57,160 nucleotides of DNA from Herbaspirillum sp. (GTDB taxonomy: Bacteria; Pseudomonadota; Gammaproteobacteria; Burkholderiales; Burkholderiaceae_D), in the NCBI GenBank assembly GCA_028292625.1, contig JAQGLY010000003.1, forward strand, positions 1 to 57,160. The letters are read 5' to 3'. A program made the position numbers and the translations under genes. Under the pieces are notes generated by a model, which worked only from the letters and a program-made list of their open reading frames with translations, was not told where the DNA came from and made no database searches. Shown piece by piece: positions 24,339-32,954 of the stretch (within the stretch, counting starts at the first letter, position 1; every line of letters starts with the position of its first letter).

Positions 24339-25477
24339 GTCTCCTTGCCCGTCACTTGGCGCAAGCGGTGCCGGATGAAAAATTCGGAAGATGCCACGCA
24401 GATCACCAGAATGGCCTGTATCAATTGCACCATCGAAAACGGGATTTGATAAAAAACCTGCAGACTGCGGCCGGAAACAAACAATGCCGCCATCGCGATC
24501 GCCACCACCGTCGCCGCCAGCGGATTATTGCGCGCCAAAAATGCAACCAGAATGCCGGAAAAGCCGTAGCCCTGATAAAAAGCCTGGGTCAGCCGCCCTT
24601 CCTGCCCTGCCACGACAATGAAACCCGATACCCCGGCCAGCGCTCCCGACAACAATACCGCGCTCAGGATCATCTTGCGCACCGGCACGCCGACGGCATG
24701 CGCCATCGTCTGATTGGCGCTGATAAAGCGCAAATACAGGCCGCCGCGGCTGATATCGACAAACCACCAGACCAGGATCGCAACCACCGCGCCCAGCGCG
24801 ATCGCACTGCTGAGCCCGGGAACCATATCCGGCAGGCGTTCGAAACCGCGAAATTGCGGAGAATAGGGAAAGGAATCCTTGGGATCCTTCCAGGCGCCAT
24901 AGACCAGGTACAGCAAAAAATCAGCGGCAATGTAATTGAGCATCAGTGTCGAGATGATTTCGTTGACGCCCAGACGCAGCTTCAGCCATGCCGGCCCCGC
25001 CATCCAAAGCATGCCGGCCGCGGCTGCCGCCAGCAGCATCAGCGGCAGACGCAGATATTCAGGCCCGATCTGGAAAAACGATATCGCGGTGGCGGCGATC
25101 GCTCCCCAGATCATCTGTCCTTCCAGGCCAAGGTTCCAGAACCGCGCGCGAAAGGAAATCGCCGCCGCCAGACCGGTCATGATCATCGGCGCGGCCTGAA
25201 ACAACACCGCTTTGAAGTTGTCGGCGTCGAACAGCGTCTGCAGCACGAATTCATCGAGCAGATCCGCGGCGGACACGCCCGCGGCCATCAGGATCGCCGC
25301 CGAGATCGCTAATCCGGCCAGCACCGACAGCAGCAGAATCGAGGCATGCCGCCGCCAGGATGTCGACTGCCTGATCTCGATCGCGTAGCGGCGGCTCAGC
25401 CAGGGCCGGTTGCGCAGTGCCGGCAATGTCGGCGCCGCCACGGTTGGCGTTTCTTCGTTCATCGCCATGTCACCCAT
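24335..25477 (-). CDS. ABC transporter permease, BMP/nucleoside importer type (first permease)
   Basis: A 380-aa permease of the YufP/NupB type with around nine or ten helices. The ISFRARFWNLGLEGQMIWGA segment is diagnostic of this branch, and RLGVNEIISTLMLNYIAADF follows. The chosen start (25477) overlaps the ATPase stop by 8 bp; alternatives are Met codons at 25468 and 25462. A cytoplasmic N-terminal tail of about 50 residues precedes the first helix. Confidence 0.9.
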   Translation of the reverse strand: MGDMAMNEETPTVAAPTLPALRNRPWLSRRYAIEIRQSTSWRRHASILLLSVLAGLAISAAILMAAGVSAADLLDEFVLQTLFDADNFKAVLFQAAPMIMTGLAAAISFRARFWNLGLEGQMIWGAIAATAISFFQIGPEYLRLPLMLLAAAAAGMLWMAGPAWLKLRLGVNEIISTLMLNYIAADFLLYLVYGAWKDPKDSFPYSPQFRGFERLPDMVPGLSSAIALGAVVAILVWWFVDISRGGLYLRFISANQTMAHAVGVPVRKMILSAVLLSGALAGVSGFIVVAGQEGRLTQAFYQGYGFSGILVAFLARNNPLAATVVAIAMAALFVSGRSLQVFYQIPFSMVQLIQAILVICVASSEFFIRHRLRQVTGKET

Positions 25478-27008
25478 GATCGACCATCGCCTGTCCGATC
25501 GCCTGGCGATCCGCCGGCTGCGCAAATTCGGCGCCGATCCTGCCTGCCACCATCACGCCGATGCGATCGGCCAGCGCCATGACTTCATCCAGATCCTCGC
25601 TGATGAGCAGCACCGCGGCGCCGGCGTCGCGCGCCTCCAGCAGGCGGCGATGGACTTCCGCGCCGGCGCGCACATCCAGACCGCGGCTGGGACTGTGCGC
25701 CAGCACGACTTCCGGCTGTTTGCTGAACTCACGCGCAATGACAAGCTTTTGCGCATTGCCGCCGGACAGCAAAGCCGCCTTTTGACGAATCGAACGCACG
25801 CCTTGCACGTCAAAGGCCTCGACGGCTGCCGCCGCGTCGCTATCGAGCCGCTTGCGGGCCAGTTGCCAGATCGAGCCGTAGCGCCCTGCATGGACCTGGC
25901 CGATGCCGAAATTTTCCGCCACCGAAATGCCGCCCGACAGCGCATGGCTATAGCGGTCCGCGGGTATCGCCGCGATCCCGCAGGCGCGCCGCGCCGAGGT
26001 CGACAGCAATTTCAGATCGCCGTGACCGTCCAATCGCAGCTCCCCTTCCACGGCGGGCGGCAAACCCATCAGGGCATTGGCCAGCTCGTCCTGACCGTTG
26101 CCGCCGACTCCCGCCAGTCCGTAGATTTCCCCGGCGCGCACTTGCAAATCGACCCCATCGAGCGCAGTACGGCCGTCGGCATGGCGGGTTTTCAAGCCGC
26201 GCAGCGACAACTTCGGCACGCTGGCCTGCGGCTGCGCATCGCCGCGGCGATGCGCCGGACGCAGCGATTCGCCGACCGTCAAGCGAACCAGTTCGGCCGC
26301 ATCCACATGCTGCGGATCGAGCGTAGCCACCGCGCGGCCGCCGCGCATCACGGTCACATGGTCGGCGTAGGTTTTGACATCGGCCATCTTGTGCGTGACC
26401 AGAACGACGGCGCTGCCGCGCCGGGCCAACGCGCGCACCGTAGTCAACAAACGCTCGGCCTCTCGATCGGACAGCACCGCAGTCGGCTCATCGAAAATCA
26501 GAATCCTGGCGCCGGCGAGCAAGACCTTGAGGATCTCCACCCGTTGCTGCTCGGCCACCGACAGGACATCGATGCGCTTGCGCACATCGATTTCAAAACC
26601 CAGTTCGGCAGCCTGGGCTTGGATCTCCCGTTCGATCCGGCGCAATTTTCCGCGAAAGCCGGCGGGCGCGGCATCGCCCGGATGGTCTCGGGCGGAACAG
26701 CCCAGCAGGATATTCTCGGCCACGGTAAACGACCGGACCAGCTTGAAATGCTGATGCACCATGCCGATCCGATGCAGCATCGCGTCGCGCGGGCCGGCCA
26801 GCCGCACCGGGTTCTCATCGATGTGGATTTCGCCCGCTTCGGGCGCATAGATGCCGGCTGCGACATTCATCAGGGACGACTTGCCCGCACCGTTCTCTCC
26901 CAACAGCGCATGCACTTCCCCCCAGCGGGCGGCAAAGCTGACGTCATCCAGCGCGACGAAGCCGTCGAAGGATTTCCGTATGCCTGAAAGTCTGAGAGCG
27001 GCGCTCAT
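25470..27008 (-). CDS. ABC transporter duplex ATPase, BMP/nucleoside importer type
   Basis: A 512-aa protein with two fused nucleotide-binding domains. In the first, Walker A GENGAGKSS (residues 37-45), the signature region LSVAEQQRVEI and Walker B ILIFDEPTAVL are intact. In the second, GVGGNGQDELAN replaces a classical Walker A and the signature is LSGGNAQK, while Walker B reads VVLAHSPSRGLD, lacking the catalytic Glu. That asymmetry is common in sugar/nucleoside-type duplex ATPases. The start at 27008 (MSAALRLSGIRKSF) lies 10 bp after the binding-protein stop; the longer frame to 27137 is rejected because it would overlap that gene. Confidence 0.92.
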   Translation of the reverse strand: MSAALRLSGIRKSFDGFVALDDVSFAARWGEVHALLGENGAGKSSLMNVAAGIYAPEAGEIHIDENPVRLAGPRDAMLHRIGMVHQHFKLVRSFTVAENILLGCSARDHPGDAAPAGFRGKLRRIEREIQAQAAELGFEIDVRKRIDVLSVAEQQRVEILKVLLAGARILIFDEPTAVLSDREAERLLTTVRALARRGSAVVLVTHKMADVKTYADHVTVMRGGRAVATLDPQHVDAAELVRLTVGESLRPAHRRGDAQPQASVPKLSLRGLKTRHADGRTALDGVDLQVRAGEIYGLAGVGGNGQDELANALMGLPPAVEGELRLDGHGDLKLLSTSARRACGIAAIPADRYSHALSGGISVAENFGIGQVHAGRYGSIWQLARKRLDSDAAAAVEAFDVQGVRSIRQKAALLSGGNAQKLVIAREFSKQPEVVLAHSPSRGLDVRAGAEVHRRLLEARDAGAAVLLISEDLDEVMALADRIGVMVAGRIGAEFAQPADRQAIGQAMVDHG

Positions 27009-27018
27009 CCGGTATCGC

Positions 27019-28110
27019 TTATTTCTGGCTGATAACGCCGGGTACGAACCAGTCCATCTTCCACAGATCGGCGTCGGACAACACGGCGCCCGCCGGAATG
27101 CGCAACTTGCCGTCGCGGTCCTTGATCGGCCCCGCATAAATCTGCTTGCCCTTCAGCAGCGCATCGCGTTCGGCCATGATCGCCGCCGCCTTGTCCTTCG
27201 GTACGCCGGGACCGCAGCAGGCGATATCGGTGCCGCCTGCATCCATGGCAATGAAGGCGCCGTAAGGAGCGGGCTTCCAATTGCCGGCCTCGATTTTTTT
27301 GATTTCCGGCGTCAGGAACTTGTCCCACACCCAGACCGACGAGCACAGCGTGGCCTTCGGCGCAAACTGACGCATGTCGCGATGATGGCCGGTGCCGAAT
27401 TTTCCGCGTTCCTGCGCAACCAGCTGCGGCGTCGGCGTATCCACGTGCTGACCGATAACGTCGGCGCCCTGGTCGATCAAGGCCATCGCCGCCGCCCGCT
27501 CTTTGACCGGGTCGTTCCAGGTGCCGGTATAGACCACGGTCACGGTCGCGTTCGGATTCATCTTTTGCGCCCCAAGCGCGTACGCATTAATTGTCCAGTT
27601 CACGACGCCGAACGGATTGGCCGCGACGAATCCCAGCTTGCCGGTCTTGGATGCCGCGCCGGCAGCCATGCCGCACAGGTACTGGCTCTGGTAAGTGCGG
27701 CCGTAAAACGACTCGAGATTAGGCCCGTTGGTGGTGCCGGAACCGTTCAGAAAAGCGACATCCGGGTATTTGGCGGCCAATTCCTTGAAGCTGTCCGAAT
27801 AACCGAAGGCGGTGCCGATGATGATATTGGCGCCGCGCTTGATCAGTTTCTCCGCGGCCGGCTTGATCGCCGATGCGTCTTCCGGCACGTTTTCGACAAA
27901 CTGGATTTTTTGCCCCAGCGCTTTCTCCACCTTGACCCGCGCCTCGTCGAATGCCTGGGTCCAGCCGCCGTCGTTCTTCGCATTGAAATACAGCATCGCG
28001 ATCTTAGGCGGTCCCTTGAGCGTGAAGCCGTCGTCCGCAAGCACCGCGCCGGTCGTCAACGTCATCGCGAGCGCCAGCAACGTCCATTTAATCATTCTGC
28101 TTATCATCAT
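27019..28110 (-). CDS. BMP-family ABC transporter substrate-binding protein
   Basis: A 363-aa periplasmic binding protein of the PnrA/Med (basic membrane protein) family, with a signal peptide (residues 1 to about 25, cleavage near VLADD). The PPKIAMLYFNAKNDGGWTQ entry, the FVENVPED segment, IIIGTAFGYSDSF and GVVNWTINAY blocks fit family members, which usually bind nucleosides or purine-like ligands. Within the rut operon it most likely captures a pyrimidine base, nucleoside or a related breakdown product, taking the place of the RutG permease. Ligand identity is inference. Confidence 0.88.
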   Translation of the reverse strand: MMISRMIKWTLLALAMTLTTGAVLADDGFTLKGPPKIAMLYFNAKNDGGWTQAFDEARVKVEKALGQKIQFVENVPEDASAIKPAAEKLIKRGANIIIGTAFGYSDSFKELAAKYPDVAFLNGSGTTNGPNLESFYGRTYQSQYLCGMAAGAASKTGKLGFVAANPFGVVNWTINAYALGAQKMNPNATVTVVYTGTWNDPVKERAAAMALIDQGADVIGQHVDTPTPQLVAQERGKFGTGHHRDMRQFAPKATLCSSVWVWDKFLTPEIKKIEAGNWKPAPYGAFIAMDAGGTDIACCGPGVPKDKAAAIMAERDALLKGKQIYAGPIKDRDGKLRIPAGAVLSDADLWKMDWFVPGVISQK

Positions 28111-28158
28111 TTATCCCTTTTTTTTCAAGCGGCTATGAAAGAACTACAGTGATGCTTG

Positions 28159-28545
28159 CTACAACACGACATTGATGCGAAAGACATTCTGTTCAGGGTC
28201 CAGCAGGACCGCCTGATACCAGTGGTAATACGTTTCATAGGGCGGCTTGATCAGCGTGGCGCCGGCGGCGACCGCCTGCATTGCCACGCGATCGACCTCC
28301 TGCCGGCTGTCGACATCGATATTGAGCAGGAACCGGCAACCCGACGGATTCGCATAGGCCGACAGCTGCAGCAGATCGTAGGCCTCCTGCGCATTGAACC
28401 CGATGCTGCTCTTGCCGGTATCCAGCGCGCGAAAGATAGGCGAACGCATCGCTTCGATTTCGTTGAAGCCGAACAGCCTGGAATAAAATCCGCTGAGCGC
28501 CACGATATCGCGCGCAAATACGTTGACGTAGGAAAGCGTGTTCAT
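28159..28545 (-). CDS. VOC (glyoxalase-fold) family protein of the rut operon
   Basis: A 128-aa single VOC module (MNTLSYVNVFARDIVALSGFY entry, then FGFNEIE). The usual first metal ligand His (as in IxHVxLxV) is replaced by SYVNV, and the C-terminal metal Glu of DPDGNxxEL is not in place (LLDPEQNVFRINV), so a canonical metal-binding glyoxalase/dioxygenase centre looks incomplete. The ATG overlaps the stop of the upstream 2OG dioxygenase in ATGA (28542-28545), implying tight co-translation. It could be a substrate-binding, isomerase-like or accessory protein for that dioxygenase. Function unknown. Confidence 0.75.
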   Translation of the reverse strand: MNTLSYVNVFARDIVALSGFYSRLFGFNEIEAMRSPIFRALDTGKSSIGFNAQEAYDLLQLSAYANPSGCRFLLNIDVDSRQEVDRVAMQAVAAGATLIKPPYETYYHWYQAVLLDPEQNVFRINVVL

Positions 28546-29573
28546 CGCGAAAAATCCTCACAGGCCATATTGACGGCGGGGCCGGCAAACGTGGTTTGCT
28601 TGACGAATTTGTTGCGTAAATGGTCGCCGGATGAAATCGGCGGATACTTCGCGGTTTCGCCCGGGGCCAGGCAACTTTCCAGACATTGCACCATGGCGTC
28701 GTAATTCGGCTGGTGAAAAAAAACCAGCGACTGGCGCTGACTGTCGCCGGCGCGTTCGCGCGGCGGATTGACCACCCGGTGCATGGTCGAAATCCAGCGG
28801 TCGTTGGTCCATTGCATCATCAGGTCGCCGATATTGACGACAAAGGAATCCGGCACGAACGGCACATCGACCCATTGCCCTGCCTTGTTGCATACCTGCA
28901 GCCCGCCGGGCCTGTCCTCGACCCGGACAATGGTCAGGCTGCCGTAATCCGAATGGGCGCCGGCACGCAGCTGGCCAGGGTCCGGTTCCCGGTCCTGGCT
29001 CGGATAGTTGAGCGCGCGGAACATGCTGATGTGACGGTCGATCTTCCCCGCAAAAAAATCCTCGGGCAATTTCAGCGCCAGCGCAAACAGCTTCATCAGA
29101 TCGGTGGCCAGATCCGACATCGCCGTGAAATATTCCGACCAGCTGGCCTGGAAATCCGGCACTTGCCGCGGCCACAGGTTCGGCGCGAAATGCGGGCCGG
29201 CGGCAGGCCCGTTGAAATACGGCGTATTGGGCGCATCGATGGGCCCGATCGAAAACGACTCCTTCAGATCTCCAGGCGTCTTCTCATCCAGCGAATTGGA
29301 CAAGCCTTCGTCGCCGACCCCGCTGTAGCCGCGCACCTGATCGTCCTGCGGACGCTTCCATCCGGCCTTGGCCTGCGCCGGCAATGCAAAAAAAAGACGC
29401 GCGCTGCGGTTGACCCGCGCCAGCAAATCGTGCGGCACGCCATGCCCGACGATGACCAGAAAACCGATGTCGGAACACACTTTGTCCAAGGCTTCGGCCA
29501 GCGCCGCCTTATCGCCGGCCGAGTCGGCATATAGCGGGGAAATGTCGACTATCGGTACATTCAGCATCGTCAT
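28542..29573 (-). CDS. 2-oxoglutarate/Fe(II) dioxygenase (isopenicillin-N-synthase-like) of the rut operon
   Basis: A 343-aa dioxygenase with the two-part IPNS-like architecture: DIOX_N (LNVPIVDISPLYAD, then DIGFLVIVGHGVP) followed by the catalytic 2OG-FeII-Oxy core. The iron ligands are AHSDYGSLT (HxD) and STMHRVVNPP (distal His), with the 2OG-binding Arg in RQSLVFF. The family includes thymine-7-hydroxylase and many plant/fungal oxygenases. It lies 45 bp after rutD and is fused by overlap to the VOC gene, so a role in pyrimidine or ureide oxidation is likely by context. The ATG at 29573 has an AAAAGGA site 9 bases upstream. The substrate is not known. Confidence 0.85.
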   Translation of the reverse strand: MTMLNVPIVDISPLYADSAGDKAALAEALDKVCSDIGFLVIVGHGVPHDLLARVNRSARLFFALPAQAKAGWKRPQDDQVRGYSGVGDEGLSNSLDEKTPGDLKESFSIGPIDAPNTPYFNGPAAGPHFAPNLWPRQVPDFQASWSEYFTAMSDLATDLMKLFALALKLPEDFFAGKIDRHISMFRALNYPSQDREPDPGQLRAGAHSDYGSLTIVRVEDRPGGLQVCNKAGQWVDVPFVPDSFVVNIGDLMMQWTNDRWISTMHRVVNPPRERAGDSQRQSLVFFHQPNYDAMVQCLESCLAPGETAKYPPISSGDHLRNKFVKQTTFAGPAVNMACEDFSR

Positions 29574-29618
29574 GGAAAGCGTCCTTTTAAAATAGGCCAA
29601 CCGATCCGGATATGTGCT

Positions 29619-30392
29619 TCAGGATTGAAGAAAATCGATCATCGCGCGGTTGCATTCATCGCTGACGGTGACAGTGCATCCGTGTCCCCCGCTGGCCAGC
29701 AATTGCAGCGTGGCCGCGGGCAACAGCGCGGCCAGTTGTTCCGAACAGGTGTACGGCACCAGCACATCGTCCCTGGCCGCCAGCACCAGCGTCGGCACCC
29801 GCATGCCCGGCAATTGCTCGCCGGGATCGAACTCCAGCAGCGCCTCGATGCGCGCCAGCACATTGGGGACGCCGGGAAAGTGCGCGATGGCATGCTGTTC
29901 CTCCTCGGCGATGCGCTGCGCATTTGCGGACAGCCACGGCGCCGGATACAGGAAGATGGGCTGAGCCCGCACGTAAGCGGCCACGCCGCTGTCGCGGAGC
30001 AAATCCTTGCGTACGGCAAAGCAGCGCCCGGTATGACTGTCGGCGCGCGCCCAGCCGTTGACAATAATCATGCGCCGTATCAACCGCGGGCGTTGCAGCG
30101 CGAGCTGCACGCCGACCAGGCCGCCCAGCGCATGCCCGATGAAATCGATTTGCGTGACGCCCAGTTCGTCGACGATTTGCTGCACGTCCTCGGCCATGTC
30201 GGCAATCGAATAATCCGCCGGCAGCTGCGCCGGACTCTTGCCGGTGCCGCGATGATCGTAGAGGATGACTTTGAATTGCCGCGCCAGCGCCTCCAGCTGC
30301 GGCTGCCAGAAACTGCCGAGGCCGCCGAGGCCGGAGGACAGCAGGATGGCGCGCGCGCCGGCATCCTGCTGTCCCACTATTTCATAATGCAT
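29619..30392 (-). CDS. rutD: RutD, aminoacrylate hydrolase-like alpha/beta-hydrolase
   Basis: A 257-aa alpha/beta-hydrolase-fold protein. The nucleophile elbow reads GHALGG, with Ala in place of Ser, exactly as in Escherichia coli RutD (GHALGA), which supports the family call and argues against ordinary esterase activity. MHYEIVGQQDAGARAILLSSGLGG opens the protein and FYDHRGTGKSPAQLPADYSIADMAED-like sequence follows. RutD is thought to speed hydrolysis of aminoacrylate to malonic semialdehyde and ammonia. The start at 30392 has an AAGGG site; the longer frame to 30569 runs through the 107-bp gap after rutC without similarity. Confidence 0.9.
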   Translation of the reverse strand: MHYEIVGQQDAGARAILLSSGLGGLGSFWQPQLEALARQFKVILYDHRGTGKSPAQLPADYSIADMAEDVQQIVDELGVTQIDFIGHALGGLVGVQLALQRPRLIRRMIIVNGWARADSHTGRCFAVRKDLLRDSGVAAYVRAQPIFLYPAPWLSANAQRIAEEEQHAIAHFPGVPNVLARIEALLEFDPGEQLPGMRVPTLVLAARDDVLVPYTCSEQLAALLPAATLQLLASGGHGCTVTVSDECNRAMIDFLQS

Positions 30393-30499
30393 GCATGCCA
30401 CCCTTTTTGGTATCGGGGGTAAACCGGCCTGATCGCCGAGATCACTGCCGCATGCGTGATGCAGGCTTTTGCGGCGAACCCGGAATCGGCGTTTCATTG

Positions 30500-30883
30500 C
30501 TAGCCGATATGCGCGATGGATGCGATTTCGATCAAGGCATCCGGCTTGACCAGGCCGCACTGTATGCAAAAACGCGCAGGCTTTTCGCCGGGAAAATATT
30601 CGGCATAGACCTTGTTGACTGCCGCGTAGTCGCTCCAGTCGCGAATGAATATCTGGTTGAAAGTGACGTCGCTCATGCCGCCGCCGGCGGTTTCGATCAC
30701 GTTTTTGATGGTGTCGAGCACATGCCTGGTTTGCGCGGCGGCGTCGCCCACATGCACCACATTGTTGTCCTTGTCGAACGGCAAGGTGCCGGATACGTAA
30801 ACCACGCCATCGGCCAGCGTGCCGGGGACGAAAGGCGCGATCGGTGTGCCGGTGCCGGCGGGAATGATGACTTGCTTGGGCAT
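30500..30883 (-). CDS. rutC: RutC, RidA-family aminoacrylate deaminase/peracid reductase
   Basis: A 127-aa member of the YjgF/RidA/UK114 family. [31 protein letters not shown], the [11 protein letters not shown] block and [10 protein letters not shown] with the conserved Arg near residue 105 are all present. In the Rut pathway this protein acts on 3-aminoacrylate or its peracid precursor. It lies 39 bp downstream of rutB and is of normal length. A 107-bp space separates it from rutD, with no gene in it. Confidence 0.93.
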   Translation of the reverse strand: MPKQVIIPAGTGTPIAPFVPGTLADGVVYVSGTLPFDKDNNVVHVGDAAAQTRHVLDTIKNVIETAGGGMSDVTFNQIFIRDWSDYAAVNKVYAEYFPGEKPARFCIQCGLVKPDALIEIASIAHIG

Positions 30884-30922
30884 GGAAATCTCCTGTTCTA
30901 TCGTTGCGGGAAAGATGTCCGC

Positions 30923-31681
30923 TTACACATCGGCGATGCAGCGGCAGAATTCATCGACGCTCGAAACCCATCCGAAAAAGGTCTCGATGTTGTACAGCGA
31001 GGCCTGCTGCAGATATGCCGGCCCGGCCTGATATGTGGCGTCCTCCAGCACGACGCCGAAATATTCGAGAAAGAAACCGTCGCGCAATGTGGACTCCACG
31101 CAGACATTGGTCGCGATACCGGTAAACACCAGATTGCGTATGCCGCGCGCGCGCAGCATGCTATCCAGACTGGTATTGTAGAAACCGCTGTAGCGTGGCT
31201 TGGACAGAACAATATCGCCGGCCTGAGGCACCAGCTCATCGACCAGTTGATAATCCCATCCGCCCTTGGCAAGCAGGCTGCCCATCAATTCCGGCCGCTT
31301 GCGCATGGTTTTGAGCGCATTCGACTTGTACCAGTTAGGCGAACCGGCGCCGCCGGCTTCGACATAGTCGGGGTCCCAGCCATTCTGGAAGAACACCACC
31401 GGGATGCCTGCCATGCGCGCCGCCCGGATCGCCACCTGAATGCGCGCCAGCGCGGACACCGCCCCCGTCACGTCGAAACCGGCCAGATCCAGATAGCCGT
31501 CCTTCGAGGCATAGGCATTTTGCATATCGACCACGATCAGCGCGGTATTGTCGGCGCGCAAGGCAATCGGCTCCGGCCGCGCCGCCAGCATGTATTGGGC
31601 GCCGCTGCCGCCGGCGGCAGGATAAATGCCTTCGTCCGCGGACGCATGCGCCGCGGCGATATCGAAAGGTTTGCCGGTCAT
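30923..31681 (-). CDS. rutB: RutB, ureidoacrylate amidohydrolase
   Basis: A 252-aa isochorismatase-fold cysteine hydrolase that cleaves (peroxy)ureidoacrylate to aminoacrylate (peracid), CO2 and ammonia. The triad is Asp52 ([12 protein letters not shown]), a Lys in [12 protein letters not shown] and Cys194 ([11 protein letters not shown]). It begins within the rutA stop (TAATG-type 1-base overlap at 31681). Longer than E. coli RutB by about 20 residues at the N-terminus, which is normal in other bacteria. Confidence 0.95.
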   Translation of the reverse strand: MTGKPFDIAAAHASADEGIYPAAGGSGAQYMLAARPEPIALRADNTALIVVDMQNAYASKDGYLDLAGFDVTGAVSALARIQVAIRAARMAGIPVVFFQNGWDPDYVEAGGAGSPNWYKSNALKTMRKRPELMGSLLAKGGWDYQLVDELVPQAGDIVLSKPRYSGFYNTSLDSMLRARGIRNLVFTGIATNVCVESTLRDGFFLEYFGVVLEDATYQAGPAYLQQASLYNIETFFGWVSSVDEFCRCIADV

Positions 31682-32769
31682 TACGCAGCCTCCATGCTCA
31701 GGTTGACGGCGCAGCGGCTATTCATCAGCGGCTGTATGCGCTGGCCGAAGTCTTCGATGCCGCCGAGAAAATCGTCGAATGTCAGCAATACGCCGCCCGT
31801 GCCCGGCACCGCCGCCACTTCATCCAGCATTCTGGCGACCGTCGCATGAGAACCGACCAGGGTGCCCATATTCAAATTGACGGCGGAGCTGGGATTGGCC
31901 ATTTGCCGCACATTGGCGTCGGCGCCGGATTTGGTGTCGGCCGCGCCCTGCTCCGACAGCCACGCCAGCGCCTCCGTATCGGCGCCGCCCTTGTAACTTT
32001 CCCATTTCGCCATCGCTGCTTCGTCGGTATCGGCGGCAATGATCATGAACAGCACATACAGCGCCACGTTGCGTCCAGTGATGGCATTGGCCTTGGCCAG
32101 GTTTTCCGAAGCCGGAGCAAACGCGGCCGGCGTGTTGACGCCGCGCCCGAAACAAAAATTGTAATCGGCATATTTCGACGAAAAAGCCAGCCCGGCCTCG
32201 CTCTGGCCGGCGCAGATGACTTCCATCCTGGCCTGCGGTATGGGACTGACGCGGCAGTCTTCCATCTTGAAATACTCACCCTTGAAATCGCTTTTTCCGT
32301 CGCGCCACAGATCGCGCAATACCTGAATGTATTCGGAGAGATAAGCGTAGCGGCTACTGAAATACTCGTCGCCCGGCCACATGCCCATCTGCGAATATTC
32401 GGGCCGCTGCCAGCCGGCCACCAGATTGATCCCGAACCGGCCGCCGGATATCGAATCGATGGTGGAGGCCATGCGCGCCACGATCGCCGGCGGCATCACC
32501 AGCGTCGCGGCCGTCGCAAACAACTTGATGCGGGAAGTCACCGCAGCCAGACCGGCCATCAGCGTGAAGGATTCCAGGTTGTGCTCCCAGAACTCGGTCT
32601 TGCCCCCGAAGCCCCGCAACTTGATCATCGACAATGCAAAATCGAATCCATAGTTTTCCGCCTTCTGCACGATCTGCTTGTTTAACTCAAAGGTCGGCAT
32701 GTACTGCGGCGCGGCGCTGGAAATGAGCCAGCCGTTGTTTCCTATGGGGATGAAAACACCGATATTCAT
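31681..32769 (-). CDS. rutA: RutA, pyrimidine monooxygenase
   Basis: A 362-aa FMN-dependent luciferase-fold monooxygenase that opens the uracil/thymine ring between N3 and C4. [55 protein letters not shown] and [13 protein letters not shown] are near-identical in style to characterised RutA. A GAGGTG site lies just before the ATG at 32769. It heads the operon behind sigma-54 promoter, NtrC-type and RutR-like sites. RutA needs reduced FMN, yet no rutF flavin reductase is in this operon, so the reductase must be elsewhere. Confidence 0.96.
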   Translation of the reverse strand: MNIGVFIPIGNNGWLISSAAPQYMPTFELNKQIVQKAENYGFDFALSMIKLRGFGGKTEFWEHNLESFTLMAGLAAVTSRIKLFATAATLVMPPAIVARMASTIDSISGGRFGINLVAGWQRPEYSQMGMWPGDEYFSSRYAYLSEYIQVLRDLWRDGKSDFKGEYFKMEDCRVSPIPQARMEVICAGQSEAGLAFSSKYADYNFCFGRGVNTPAAFAPASENLAKANAITGRNVALYVLFMIIAADTDEAAMAKWESYKGGADTEALAWLSEQGAADTKSGADANVRQMANPSSAVNLNMGTLVGSHATVARMLDEVAAVPGTGGVLLTFDDFLGGIEDFGQRIQPLMNSRCAVNLSMEAA

Positions 32770-32847
32770 GAGGACACCTCTTGGAAAAATCGATCCGTTG
32801 AAATGAGCGGCAAAACATGGATGAAACGGCTGAGATGATGCGATAGA

Positions 32848-32863
32848 TGCAATATCGGTGCCA
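32848..32863 (-). promoter_or_regulatory. Sigma-54 promoter of the rut operon
   Basis: Minus strand TGGCACCGATATTGCA fits TGGCACG-N4-TTGCW except one base, with GG and GC at exact -24/-12 spacing. Predicted start near 32838, giving a leader of about 70 nt to the rutA ATG. The classical rut operon is nitrogen-controlled through NtrC. Confidence 0.78.
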
Positions 32864-32933
32864 GCCGAAACCGGCCGACATTGGAGGGAAAACAGCGATT
32901 TTGCGCACCAAATTCAGACCGGACGATCAAAAT

Positions 32934-32949
32934 TGGATCAAATGGTCTA
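32934..32949. promoter_or_regulatory. RutR-like operator
   Basis: TGGATCA-AA-TGGTCTA compared with the known RutR palindrome TTGACCA-N2-TGGTCAA: 5 of 7 matches in the left half and 6 of 7 in the right, with the same 2-bp spacing. It lies between the NtrC-type site and the sigma-54 promoter and directly abuts the former, so RutR could block enhancer function. Confidence 0.5.
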
Positions 32950-32954
32950 TCATT

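Noticed and set aside
29619..30392. RutD as a pseudogene because the nucleophile Ser is Ala (GHALGG)
   Set aside because: Characterised RutD also has GHALG with Ala, so this is normal for the family.
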